From contig DOUO01000052.1 of NCBI GenBank assembly GCA_003520555.1, positions 1-8,921 of the forward strand: 8,921 nt of DNA, in the 5' to 3' direction. How positions within the stretch are numbered: position 1 is the stretch's first letter; each line of letters opens with the position of its first letter. Below, piece by piece: positions 1 to 6,010 of the stretch. The position numbers and the translations under genes are program-made. A model generated the notes under the pieces. It made no database searches. It had not been told where the DNA came from and was given only the letters and a program-made list of their open reading frames with translations. Source of the stretch: Oscillospiraceae bacterium. GTDB lineage: Bacteria > Bacillota > Clostridia > Oscillospirales > Acutalibacteraceae.

Positions 1-1742
1 ATATCGGAGAAGCGCATTGCCATATCCTGGAAATCCGCGTCGGGATGTTCGTAAAGCACCCACATAATCTTTGCCGCGTCCATTGCCGAACCGCCGCCGA
101 GGGCGATAATTGTGTCCGGCTCAAATTTGCGCATAGCCTCGGCGCCCTTCTGAGCTGAAATAAGCGAAGGATCGGGCTCAACGTCGGCAAATGTGGTGTA
201 AGCAATACCCATTTCGTCAAGCTTGTCGGTAATCGGCTTGGTGTAGCCGTTTTTGTAAAGGAAGCTGTCGGTAACAAGGAAGGCTCTCTTTTTGCCCATA
301 ACGTCCTTAAGCTCCTGAAGAGCAACCGGCATGCAGCCTTTTTTAATGTAAACCTTTTCGGGCGCTCTGAACCAAAGCATGTTTTCTCTCCTCTCGGCAA
401 CGGTTTTAATGTTCAGCAAATGCTTAACTCCTACATTTTCGCTTACCGAGTTTCCGCCCCATGAGCCGCAGCCCAGGGTGAGCGACGGGGTAAGGTTGAA
501 GTTGTAAAGGTCGCCGATGCCGCCTTGAGAGGACGGAGTGTTAACAAGAATACGGCAGGTTTTCATGTGAGCGGCAAACTCGGCAATTTTATCTCTGCTG
601 TTTACCTCGTCAACATAAAGCGAAGCAGTGTGACCGTAGCCGCCGTCGGCAACAAGCTGTTCCGCCTTGGCAATCGCGTCGTCAAAGTTTTCCGCCTTGT
701 ACATCGCAAGCACGGGCGAAAGCTTTTCGTGAGCAAATTCCTCGCTTATGTCAACGCTTTCAACCTCGCCGATAAGAATTTTTGTAGCTTCGGGAACGGT
801 AACGCCTGCCAAAGCCGCAATTGTTACGGGCTTTTGACCTACGATTTTAGCGTTCAGCGAACCGTTGATGATAATTGTCTTTCTGACCTTTTCGGTTTCT
901 TCGGGATTTAAGAAGTAGCAGCCTCTTGCCTTAAACTCCTTCTTAACCTTCGCGTAAACCTTTTTTGAAGCAATTACGCTTTGTTCGGAAGCGCAAATCA
1001 TGCCGTTGTCAAAGGTCTTTGAATGTATAATTGAGTTAACCGCCAAAACAATGTCGGCTGTTTCGTCAATAATTGCCGGAGTGTTGCCGGCGCCTACGCC
1101 CAGGGCGGGCTTTCCGCTTGAGTAAGCGGCCTTAACCATTCCGGGGCCGCCTGTGGCAAGAATGATGTCCGCTTCCTGCATAAGCATATTTGTAAGCTCA
1201 AGCGACGGCACGTCAATCCAGCTGATTATGTCCTCGGGAGCGCCTGCCGCTACGGCAGCCTCCAAAACTATCTTTGCCGCCTCAATTGTGCTTTTCTTGG
1301 CGCGGGGATGAGGACTGATGATAATGCCGTTTCTGGTCTTTAAACAGATAAGTGTTTTAAATATTGCTGTAGAGGTTGGATTTGTTGTAGGAATAACAGC
1401 GGCAACCACGCCGATAGGCTCGGCAATTTTAGTAGTGCCGTAGGTTTTGTCCTCCTCAATTACACCGCAGGTTTTAACGTCCTTGTAGGCGTTGTAAATG
1501 TATTCCGAAGCAAAGTGGTTTTTAATAACCTTGTCTTCTGTCACACCCATGCCTGTTTCCTCAACAGCCATCTTTGCCAAGGGCAGTCTTGCCTTGTTGG
1601 CGGCGGTTGCGGCGGCAAGGAAAATTTTGTCAACCTGCTCCTGTGTGTAGCCGGCAAAAATTTTCTGAGCCTTTTTTACCCTTGCAAGGGCAGCCTCAAA
1701 GCTTTCGGCGTTCTCCACAATGGGATACTCTTTGTTACTCAT
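1..1742 (-). CDS. adhE: Bifunctional acetaldehyde-CoA/alcohol dehydrogenase AdhE, 3' end cut by window edge
   Basis: AdhE reduces acetyl-CoA to acetaldehyde and then ethanol, re-oxidising two NADH in fermentation; in other species it forms cytoplasmic spirosome filaments. The frame is open from the ATG at 1742 to the window edge, giving 580 codons of the roughly 870 usual for the family. An AGAGG ribosome site (1751-1755) sits 8 bases before the ATG. The aldehyde dehydrogenase half is complete: MICASEQS carries the catalytic Cys250, and GCGSWGGNS (about 423-431) leads into the linker. The iron-type alcohol dehydrogenase half starts near residue 460 and shows the GGGSAMDAAK nucleotide-binding motif (549-558). 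Its metal-binding Asp/His residues would lie beyond the edge, so an intact second half is inferred. The reading frame shows no break. No Rex-type operator is visible in the 52-base gap upstream. Confidence 0.97.
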   Translation of the reverse strand, partial: MSNKEYPIVENAESFEAALARVKKAQKIFAGYTQEQVDKIFLAAATAANKARLPLAKMAVEETGMGVTEDKVIKNHFASEYIYNAYKDVKTCGVIEEDKTYGTTKIAEPIGVVAAVIPTTNPTSTAIFKTLICLKTRNGIIISPHPRAKKSTIEAAKIVLEAAVAAGAPEDIISWIDVPSLELTNMLMQEADIILATGGPGMVKAAYSSGKPALGVGAGNTPAIIDETADIVLAVNSIIHSKTFDNGMICASEQSVIASKKVYAKVKKEFKARGCYFLNPEETEKVRKTIIINGSLNAKIVGQKPVTIAALAGVTVPEATKILIGEVESVDISEEFAHEKLSPVLAMYKAENFDDAIAKAEQLVADGGYGHTASLYVDEVNSRDKIAEFAAHMKTCRILVNTPSSQGGIGDLYNFNLTPSLTLGCGSWGGNSVSENVGVKHLLNIKTVAERRENMLWFRAPEKVYIKKGCMPVALQELKDVMGKKRAFLVTDSFLYKNGYTKPITDKLDEMGIAYTTFADVEPDPSLISAQKGAEAMRKFEPDTIIALGGGSAMDAAKIMWVLYEHPDADFQDMAMRFSD

Positions 1743-1794
1743 ATAATCTACCTCTTATAATGCTGATTTTGTGTCAAGCCGCTTTGCGCGGTTA

Positions 1795-2532
1795 TTATTT
1801 AACTAACTCTGTTTTAATGTTGTTCTTCTTGGCGTAGCTTACGGCGTAGGTGTTTGCCTTTGCCTTGATTGTAAGATCCTTTGAACACTCTTTAAACGCG
1901 TTGTCGGCAATGTTTGTCATGGAACCGGGGATTGTAACCTCTTTAAGGTTCTTTGACTGGAAGAATACAAACTGGTCAAGAGTTGTCAGCGTGGTGCTTG
2001 ACGGAATCTTAACGCTTGTAAGACCTGTCGCGGAAAAAGCGTAAACGCCGATTTTCTTAAGCGTTGCCGGAAGCTCGATTGATGTAAGCTTGGGGCAGTT
2101 CCAGAACGCGTTGTTGCCTATAATTTTAAGGTTCTTGGGAAGCTTAACCTTTGAAAGGTTGGAGTTGCCCGCAAAAGCGTAATCCTGAATTTCGGTAACG
2201 GAATCCGGAATTTCCACGCTTTCAATGCTTGCGTCGGGTGAATCAAAAAGTCCGTGGCCTACAACTGTTACCTTATAATTCTGGAAGGTTGAAGGAATTT
2301 TGATGTCCTTTGCCTTTCCGAAATATGATGTAACCATAAGCTGTTCCTTGTTAAGACGGTAAAAACCGAACTCGCTGTCCTTGAGGTCGGGTTCGGACGG
2401 AACAACGGAATAACCGGGTTTGTTTGTGTTTGTCGATTTGCTTTTCTTGTTGTCGCAGCCGCAGCCCGAAATAACGGCGGCGGTGCTTACAAGCATTACG
2501 CCTGCTAAAATAGCGCCCAAAATTCTTTTCAT
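1795..2532 (-). CDS. BspA-type leucine-rich-repeat lipoprotein
   Basis: Secreted, lipid-anchored LRR protein of 245 residues. The signal peptide (MKRILGAILAGVML...) ends in the lipobox ISGC with Cys24 as the lipidated residue. A short polar Lys/Ser/Asn/Thr linker follows (about 29-40). From about residue 70 there are about six degenerate LRR_5 (BspA/TpLRR) units of roughly 23 residues with the pattern L-x-x-V/I-x-I/L-P-x-x-L/V-x-x-I-x-x-x-A-F; clear examples begin near 126, 149, 171 and 196. The end (TIKAKANTYAVSYAKKNNIK) is the usual cap of this family. The ATG at 2532 is chosen over an in-frame TTG at 2550 because GAAAGGG (2542-2548) lies 9 bases before the ATG and overlaps the TTG. Such proteins are common in gut and oral anaerobes and are often adhesins, but no ligand can be named. 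It lies just upstream of adhE on the same strand. Confidence 0.9.
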   Translation of the reverse strand: MKRILGAILAGVMLVSTAAVISGCGCDNKKSKSTNTNKPGYSVVPSEPDLKDSEFGFYRLNKEQLMVTSYFGKAKDIKIPSTFQNYKVTVVGHGLFDSPDASIESVEIPDSVTEIQDYAFAGNSNLSKVKLPKNLKIIGNNAFWNCPKLTSIELPATLKKIGVYAFSATGLTSVKIPSSTTLTTLDQFVFFQSKNLKEVTIPGSMTNIADNAFKECSKDLTIKAKANTYAVSYAKKNNIKTELVK

Positions 2533-2579
2533 TTTTAAAATCCCTTTCAATTACTGTTTTCGGAAGCTTTCCGGATATA

Positions 2580-2609
2580 ATTTTAGCATGATTGTTAAAT
2601 GTTTGTCAA
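2580..2609 (-). promoter_or_regulatory. Sigma-A type promoter for the LRR lipoprotein gene
   Basis: On the minus strand a perfect -35 box TTGACA (2604-2609) is followed after 18 bases by TAAAAT (2580-2585), preceded by an extended -10 TG dinucleotide. Transcription would start near 2573, giving a leader of about 40 bases. A short imperfect palindrome around AAGCTT (2561-2573) falls at the predicted start site. Confidence 0.75.
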
Positions 2610-2717
2610 TCTTTTTTAGCTTAGTAAAAGCGTTTTTATCATCTTGAATAATAATTACTTTTACATAGCTCTGTTATAAGCCAAAACCGACAATCAAAGC
2701 CGTAACCACGCGCATAC

Positions 2718-2827
2718 TATATTATATAGGGAAAAGCGTTCCGTTAAAAATCCGCGAATTGCCGCGGTGTTCAGCCGGACATCGCGCGGAAAAGCCGCGC
2801 ATACCGGCGCTTATAATATATAATATA
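2718..2827. repeat. Nested inverted-repeat element with AT-rich ends and GC-rich core
   Basis: The ends are a perfect 11-base inverted pair: TATATTATATA (2718-2728) and TATATAATATA (2817-2827). Inside them, AAGC (2734-2737) can pair with GCTT (2809-2812). The core has two GC-rich hairpins. One is CCGCG (2752-2756) with CGCGG (2763-2767). The other is GCGCGG (2784-2789) with CCGCGC (2795-2800), itself enclosed by GCCGG (2774-2778) and CCGGC (2804-2808). A GC-rich core between AT-rich terminal repeats is unlike the rest of the spacer. It could be a small non-autonomous palindromic repeat (MITE- or REP-like), a structured RNA, or a cruciform. Sequence alone does not decide. Confidence 0.5.
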
Positions 2828-2896
2828 ACAAAATCCTCACTTTTGCAATAAAAAACTTGGTTTTTATCTGAACTTTTAAAACGCCCCGGCTTTGAT

Positions 2897-3103
2897 TGTT
2901 ACCAAAATATTACAATTTCAGTAAATAATGTAACCAAATGAGTTAAAAATATTCTGTGAAGGAAATAATACTTGAGCATATTGCCCGAAAATTCCCTCAA
3001 ATGAAAAAATCAGGCTCTTAAGGGTTGACTTTTTGAAATAAATGGACTATAATTATTACAAATTTGTTAACAAGTTCTTTTTCGATTGTAATTTTTCGGT
3101 TAC
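2897..3103 (+). promoter_or_regulatory. Cluster of WalR (YycF)-box-like direct repeats
   Basis: The known WalR box is two TGTWAH hexamers separated by 5 bases. Three matches with one mismatch in one hexamer and the exact 5-base spacing occur here: TGTTAC-N5-TATTAC (2897-2913), TATTAC-N5-TGTTAA (3054-3070) and TGTAAT-N5-GGTTAC (3087-3103). A fourth has a 6-base gap, TGTAAC-N6-AGTTAA (2929-2946). In Bacillus, WalR controls NlpC/P60 and related cell-wall hydrolases, so the gene downstream fits. The AT-rich context makes chance matches possible, and two boxes lie at or after the predicted transcription start. Confidence 0.35.
3025..3053 (+). promoter_or_regulatory. Near-consensus sigma-A promoter for the NlpC/P60 gene
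   Basis: TTGACT (3025-3030), a 17-base spacer, and a perfect TATAAT (3048-3053). Transcription would start near 3060, about 80 bases before the ATG at 3141. This position also rules out the in-frame ATG at 3042, which would lie upstream of the transcript. Confidence 0.85.
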
Positions 3104-3127
3104 AAAATCCATAGACTTGTATATATT

Positions 3128-3132
3128 GGAGG
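3128..3132 (+). promoter_or_regulatory. Ribosome binding site fixing the NlpC/P60 start
   Basis: GGAGG, 8 bases before the ATG at 3141. It selects that start, which begins directly with a signal peptide, over the longer frame opening at 3042. Confidence 0.9.
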
Positions 3133-3140
3133 TAATAACA

Positions 3141-4790
3141 ATGCACAGGATAAAAAAGCTTTCGGCTGTAATCTTGAGTGTTCTCACTATGTCGAGCGTC
3201 GCCGTTGTTGGCAGCTTCAACGCAGGAGCAAGCGGTACAGGCGCAGGACTTGCAGAGTGGGCGCTTAACGCCTATAACGAAGGATGGTCATATTCCTGGG
3301 GCGGTTCGTCCCCCGGAGCCGTTGACTGTTCCGGACTTATTTGGTCTTATTGCGGCGGCGACAGAATGAACATGCTCTCCGACGCTCAGGCCAACGGCAG
3401 AGATTGGGGCTATGTAGACGACGGTATTCCGAATGTTCACGGTCTCGGACTTTCAAGACCCGGCCACGTTGGCGTTTATATCGCCGACGGCATGGAGGTT
3501 GACGCGAGAGGCGACGAATACGGCGTTTGCTATGACGAAATCGGCGGCTGGAACGGCTGGGACTGCTGGTTCAAGCTCACCGCGGTTTCTTATCCCGAAA
3601 ACGGCTGGGAGCAATTTAACGGCGACAGCTACTATTATGAGAACGGCGAATATATTGTAAACACCTCAAGAACAATTGACGGTACTACATATTACTTTGA
3701 TTCCAAGGGCCGTTCGGATACAACTCCCTCGGACACCTCAAGCAGTTCTTCATCCTCTTCAAGCTCCAAAAAGTCTTCTTCAACAAAGCAGACAATTTGG
3801 CAGAAGGGCTCAAACGGTGACGAGGTAACTAAAATCCAGACACGTCTTGCCGAGCTCGGCTTCTACAGCGGCTCAATTGACGGCGACTTCGGCGAAATGA
3901 CCGACAAGGCTTTCAGGGCGTTCCAGAATGCCGCGGGTCTTTATGCCGACGGTATCGCGGGTTCGGACAGAGAAGTTCTTTATTCCGACGACGCTCCTTT
4001 TGCTCAGACCGAGAAGAAGGAAGAAAAGAAGGAAGAATCCAACGAAGACAAGGCTGTTGAGGAAGCTACCGAAGCAACCGCCGAAGCAGCTCCTCTTACA
4101 TTCACCGCAGGCGACTTCAGCACAGGCGTAGCCGACGTTCAGACCAAGCTTTCCGATTTAGGTTACTTCGGCATTGACGCGACCGGTTATTTCGGCGACT
4201 TCACTGTTGAGGCAATCAAGTCCTTCCAGCTTGCGAACGGTCTTGAGGCTACAGGCATAGTTGACGAGGCTACATACGCGCTTTTGTTCAGCGACGAAGC
4301 CGTTAAGTTTACGGCGGAGGAAACCGCGACAGAACCCGTTGTCGAGGAAACCGAACCGGTTGTTGAAGAAACAGAACCCGTTGTTGAAGAAGCGGCGGAA
4401 GAGGTTGTTGAGACGGAAGAGCCCGAACCTCAGGCGGCGGTTGTATATTCCGCTCCTGCCGGTCCCGTTCAGGATAAGTCTTACACAGCTCAGAACGCTA
4501 AGTCAAACAGCGACAGCGATTACGCAGGCAACGCTTCAAACGTAGCCTCAAAGACAAACAAGGTAGCGGAGAACGCTCTTGCCGATTCGTCAGCTAACGT
4601 TCAGCCCTCGTTTGTTGCTCAGGTAAAGAGAACAGCCAACGTTTGGATTTGGTTTGTAATTGTGGCTCTTATTCTCGGCGTGGTTACATTCATCGTAATT
4701 AAGCGCGACAAAAAGAAGCAGTCAAGATATCAGAAGTACGCTTCAAAGAAGAAAGGTTCCATAAGAGCACAGCTTGATTCAAAATGGTAA
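3141..4790 (+). CDS. Secreted, membrane-anchored NlpC/P60 peptidoglycan endopeptidase with two PG-binding domains
   Basis: Predicted cell-wall peptide-cleaving hydrolase, 549 residues. A Sec signal peptide (1-30, probable cut after AGA) precedes an NlpC/P60 domain (about 33-150) with catalytic Cys63 in VDCSGLIW and His109 in GHVGVYIADG. The third catalytic position appears to be Asp121 (EVDARG), where His is commonest. Next come two choline-binding-like aromatic repeats (about 155-191), a Ser-rich linker with ten serines in a row (200-209), a PG_binding_1 domain (about 220-283), an acidic Lys/Glu linker, a second PG_binding_1 domain (about 325-384), and a Glu/Pro/Val linker with three TEPVVEE repeats (397-417). 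A transmembrane helix (about 500-520) and a Lys/Arg-rich cytoplasmic tail close the protein; there is no LPXTG sorting signal. It is a single-gene transcript with its own promoter and terminator. The peptidase class is secure; the exact bond cleaved and the cellular role are not. Confidence 0.92.
   Translation: MHRIKKLSAVILSVLTMSSVAVVGSFNAGASGTGAGLAEWALNAYNEGWSYSWGGSSPGAVDCSGLIWSYCGGDRMNMLSDAQANGRDWGYVDDGIPNVHGLGLSRPGHVGVYIADGMEVDARGDEYGVCYDEIGGWNGWDCWFKLTAVSYPENGWEQFNGDSYYYENGEYIVNTSRTIDGTTYYFDSKGRSDTTPSDTSSSSSSSSSSKKSSSTKQTIWQKGSNGDEVTKIQTRLAELGFYSGSIDGDFGEMTDKAFRAFQNAAGLYADGIAGSDREVLYSDDAPFAQTEKKEEKKEESNEDKAVEEATEATAEAAPLTFTAGDFSTGVADVQTKLSDLGYFGIDATGYFGDFTVEAIKSFQLANGLEATGIVDEATYALLFSDEAVKFTAEETATEPVVEETEPVVEETEPVVEEAAEEVVETEEPEPQAAVVYSAPAGPVQDKSYTAQNAKSNSDSDYAGNASNVASKTNKVAENALADSSANVQPSFVAQVKRTANVWIWFVIVALILGVVTFIVIKRDKKKQSRYQKYASKKKGSIRAQLDSKW
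4329..4391 (+). repeat. Three tandem 21-base repeats encoding TEPVVEE
   Basis: Three adjacent in-frame 21-base units encode identical heptapeptides (residues 397-417 of the NlpC/P60 protein). Copy 3 differs from each of copies 1 and 2 at two silent positions. The unit lies in the acidic linker between the second PG-binding domain and the membrane anchor, where length can vary without disturbing a folded domain. Confidence 0.85.
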
Positions 4791-4803
4791 GCTATAGATG
4801 ATT

Positions 4804-4830
4804 AAGGGAGGCCGTGAGCCTCCCTTTTTT
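4804..4830 (+). terminator. Rho-independent terminator of the NlpC/P60 gene
   Basis: A 9-bp stem (AAGGGAGGC with GCCTCCCTT) and a 5-base loop are followed by a T run ending at 4830. It starts 13 bases after the stop codon. Confidence 0.93.
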
Positions 4831-4861
4831 ATATGCCTTGCCTTATTGAGGATATGGAGCT

Positions 4862-4894
4862 AAACAAAGCACCGCCTGCTTTTCGGCGGTGCTT
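4862..4894 (-). terminator. Rho-independent terminator of apbE
   Basis: A perfect 10-bp stem (AAGCACCGCC at 4867-4876 with GGCGGTGCTT at 4885-4894) has an 8-base loop. On the minus strand it runs into TTTGTTT; on the plus strand no T run follows, so it serves the minus-strand gene ending at 4941. Confidence 0.85.
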
Positions 4895-4940
4895 CGGGAC
4901 TGTTCGTTTATACTACCGTGGGCTGAAAAGGGAAGTATAA

Positions 4941-5945
4941 TCAATAATCAATAATTTTTTCGTATTTATCCGACGACAGCGTAAAGCTGTCCTCCAGGCC
5001 TTTGCTTACATACGCCTTATCCCCGGTTAATATCACATATTCAAAGCCGCCGTTTTTTCTGTGAAAATCCGCGGCTTTTTCTTTGCCCATTACAAAAAGC
5101 GCGGTGGAAAGGCAGTCGCTTTTTGTGCCGCTGTCGGAAACTATTGTAACGGAAACCACGCCGTTGTCGGCAGGATATCCGCTTTTTGAATCAATGATAT
5201 GACAGTAGGTTTTGCCGTCGCCGCCCGTAAAATATCGTTCGTAGCTGCCCGAGGTAGCCGCGATTTTGTCCTCGCAGGCAACATAGCCGATGTAACCGGC
5301 GCTGTTGTCCGGATTCGCGATTCCAACCCTCCATTTGCTTCCGTCGGGCTTTTTGCCGTAAGCCGCCACAGTGCCGCCGAGGTTTAAAAGCGCGGATTTG
5401 CAGCCGCTTTCTTTAAGAAGCTCAATTGCTTTGTCCGCGGCAAAGCCCTTTGCCGAAGCTCCCATGTCAAGCTCGGAATTGTTTTTTACGGTTATTTCGC
5501 CGCCGTTTACTTCAACGTTTTTGTAATCAACCGTTTTAAGCAGACTGTCAAGCCTGTCACGCGGCGGTATTTTATAATTTCCGCTTATAAAGCCCCATTC
5601 CTTTACAACCGGGTAAACGGTTATGTCAAGCGCGCCGTCTGTGGCGCGGCACTGCTCAAGCGATTTTTCAACCGCTTGGGCGGTCAGCTCGTCAACCGTT
5701 GCGCTTTTGCCGCGGTTAAGCCTGTAAATATCGCTTTTCTCAAAGGTCGGTGAAAGCAACCTGTCAAGCCGCGTTATTTGATTTTTAATTTTTTCCGCCG
5801 CGCCGTCGGCTCCGTATACGCTGAGCTGCATAAAGGTGTCCATAGCCTGAAAACCGAGGCTTTGCGGTTTTTCGCCTTGCGCGCAGGACGCAAGAACCGT
5901 AACGGCGCAGATAATAAGTGCAATAAGCTTTGTTTTCTGTTTCAT
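4941..5945 (-). CDS. apbE: ApbE-family FAD:protein FMN transferase, lipoprotein
   Basis: Transfers FMN from FAD to a Ser/Thr of extracytoplasmic flavoproteins such as RNF/NQR subunits or FMN_bind-domain proteins; Mg2+-dependent. The protein has 334 residues, normal for the family. The signal peptide (MKQKTKLIALIICAVTV) ends in lipobox LASC with Cys21 lipidated, so it should sit on the outer face of the membrane. Family motifs are all present: AMDTFMQLSVYG (34-45), MGASAKGFAADKA (161-173), LLNLGGTVAAYG (186-197), ATSGSYERYF (230-239), HIIDSKSGYP (249-258) and SDCLSTALF (276-284), with Asp277 and Thr281 at the usual metal-site positions. The ATG at 5945 is preferred to a TTG at 5960 because it starts the signal peptide. 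No Shine-Dalgarno sequence precedes either, and the trkH terminator hairpin ends only 17 bases upstream. No substrate protein is encoded in the window. Confidence 0.95.
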   Translation of the reverse strand: MKQKTKLIALIICAVTVLASCAQGEKPQSLGFQAMDTFMQLSVYGADGAAEKIKNQITRLDRLLSPTFEKSDIYRLNRGKSATVDELTAQAVEKSLEQCRATDGALDITVYPVVKEWGFISGNYKIPPRDRLDSLLKTVDYKNVEVNGGEITVKNNSELDMGASAKGFAADKAIELLKESGCKSALLNLGGTVAAYGKKPDGSKWRVGIANPDNSAGYIGYVACEDKIAATSGSYERYFTGGDGKTYCHIIDSKSGYPADNGVVSVTIVSDSGTKSDCLSTALFVMGKEKAADFHRKNGGFEYVILTGDKAYVSKGLEDSFTLSSDKYEKIIDY

Positions 5946-5950
5946 ATTCA

Positions 5951-5990
5951 AATTAAACAAAACGCAGGGTTCACAAACGCGAACCCTGTG
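5951..5990 (-). terminator. Hairpin terminator after trkH, possibly bidirectional
   Basis: A 10-bp stem with one G-U pair (5963-5972 with 5981-5990) and an 8-base loop, 20 bases after the trkH stop. On the minus strand it is followed by a T-rich run (TTTTGTTTAATT). On the plus strand six T follow (5991-5996), so it could also act in that direction, although no plus-strand gene lies nearby. Confidence 0.8.
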
Positions 5991-6010
5991 TTTTTTATAT
6001 CTTAAATTTC

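Larger units (their letters stand above)
2533..3140. other. Divergent intergenic spacer without a gene
   Basis: This 608-base spacer between two divergent genes contains no credible coding frame. From left to right it holds the LRR gene leader and promoter (to 2609), an unremarkable AT-rich stretch (2610-2715), a nested inverted-repeat element (2718-2827), a short A/T hairpin (2848-2867), TGTWAH-like direct repeats (2897-2946 and 3054-3103), the promoter of the NlpC/P60 gene (3025-3053) and its leader of about 80 bases. Tiny start-stop frames at 2971-3003 and 3001-3021 lie upstream of the predicted transcription start and are too short to support. Confidence 0.8.

Noticed and set aside
525..911. 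128-codon plus-strand open frame
   Set aside because: It lies wholly antisense to adhE and its translation resembles no protein family.
1754..1777. TTGACA on the minus strand as an adhE promoter
   Set aside because: The only -10-like sequence (TATAAG) is 12 bases away, too close for a sigma-A promoter, and it abuts the ribosome site.
1779..1791. Short hairpin CCGC/GCGG between the LRR gene and adhE as a terminator
   Set aside because: Only a 4-bp stem and no T run follows on the minus strand.
2971..3021. Tiny leader peptides (10 and 6 codons) before the NlpC/P60 promoter
   Set aside because: They lie upstream of the predicted transcript start, and their length gives no coding evidence.
3064..3073. 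TTGTTAACAA as a Rex redox-repressor site
   Set aside because: Rex half-sites in Clostridia are separated by four bases; here they are fused, and the gene downstream is a wall peptidase rather than a redox enzyme.
3042..3140. 33-codon N-terminal extension of the NlpC/P60 frame from the ATG at 3042
   Set aside because: It overlaps the -10 box and lies upstream of the predicted transcript start; the ATG at 3141 has GGAGG and begins a signal peptide.
4261..4545. 94-codon Arg/Lys/Pro-rich frame within the NlpC/P60 gene
   Set aside because: It is a frame-shifted reading of the Glu/Pro/Val-rich linker repeats and has no start signal of its own.
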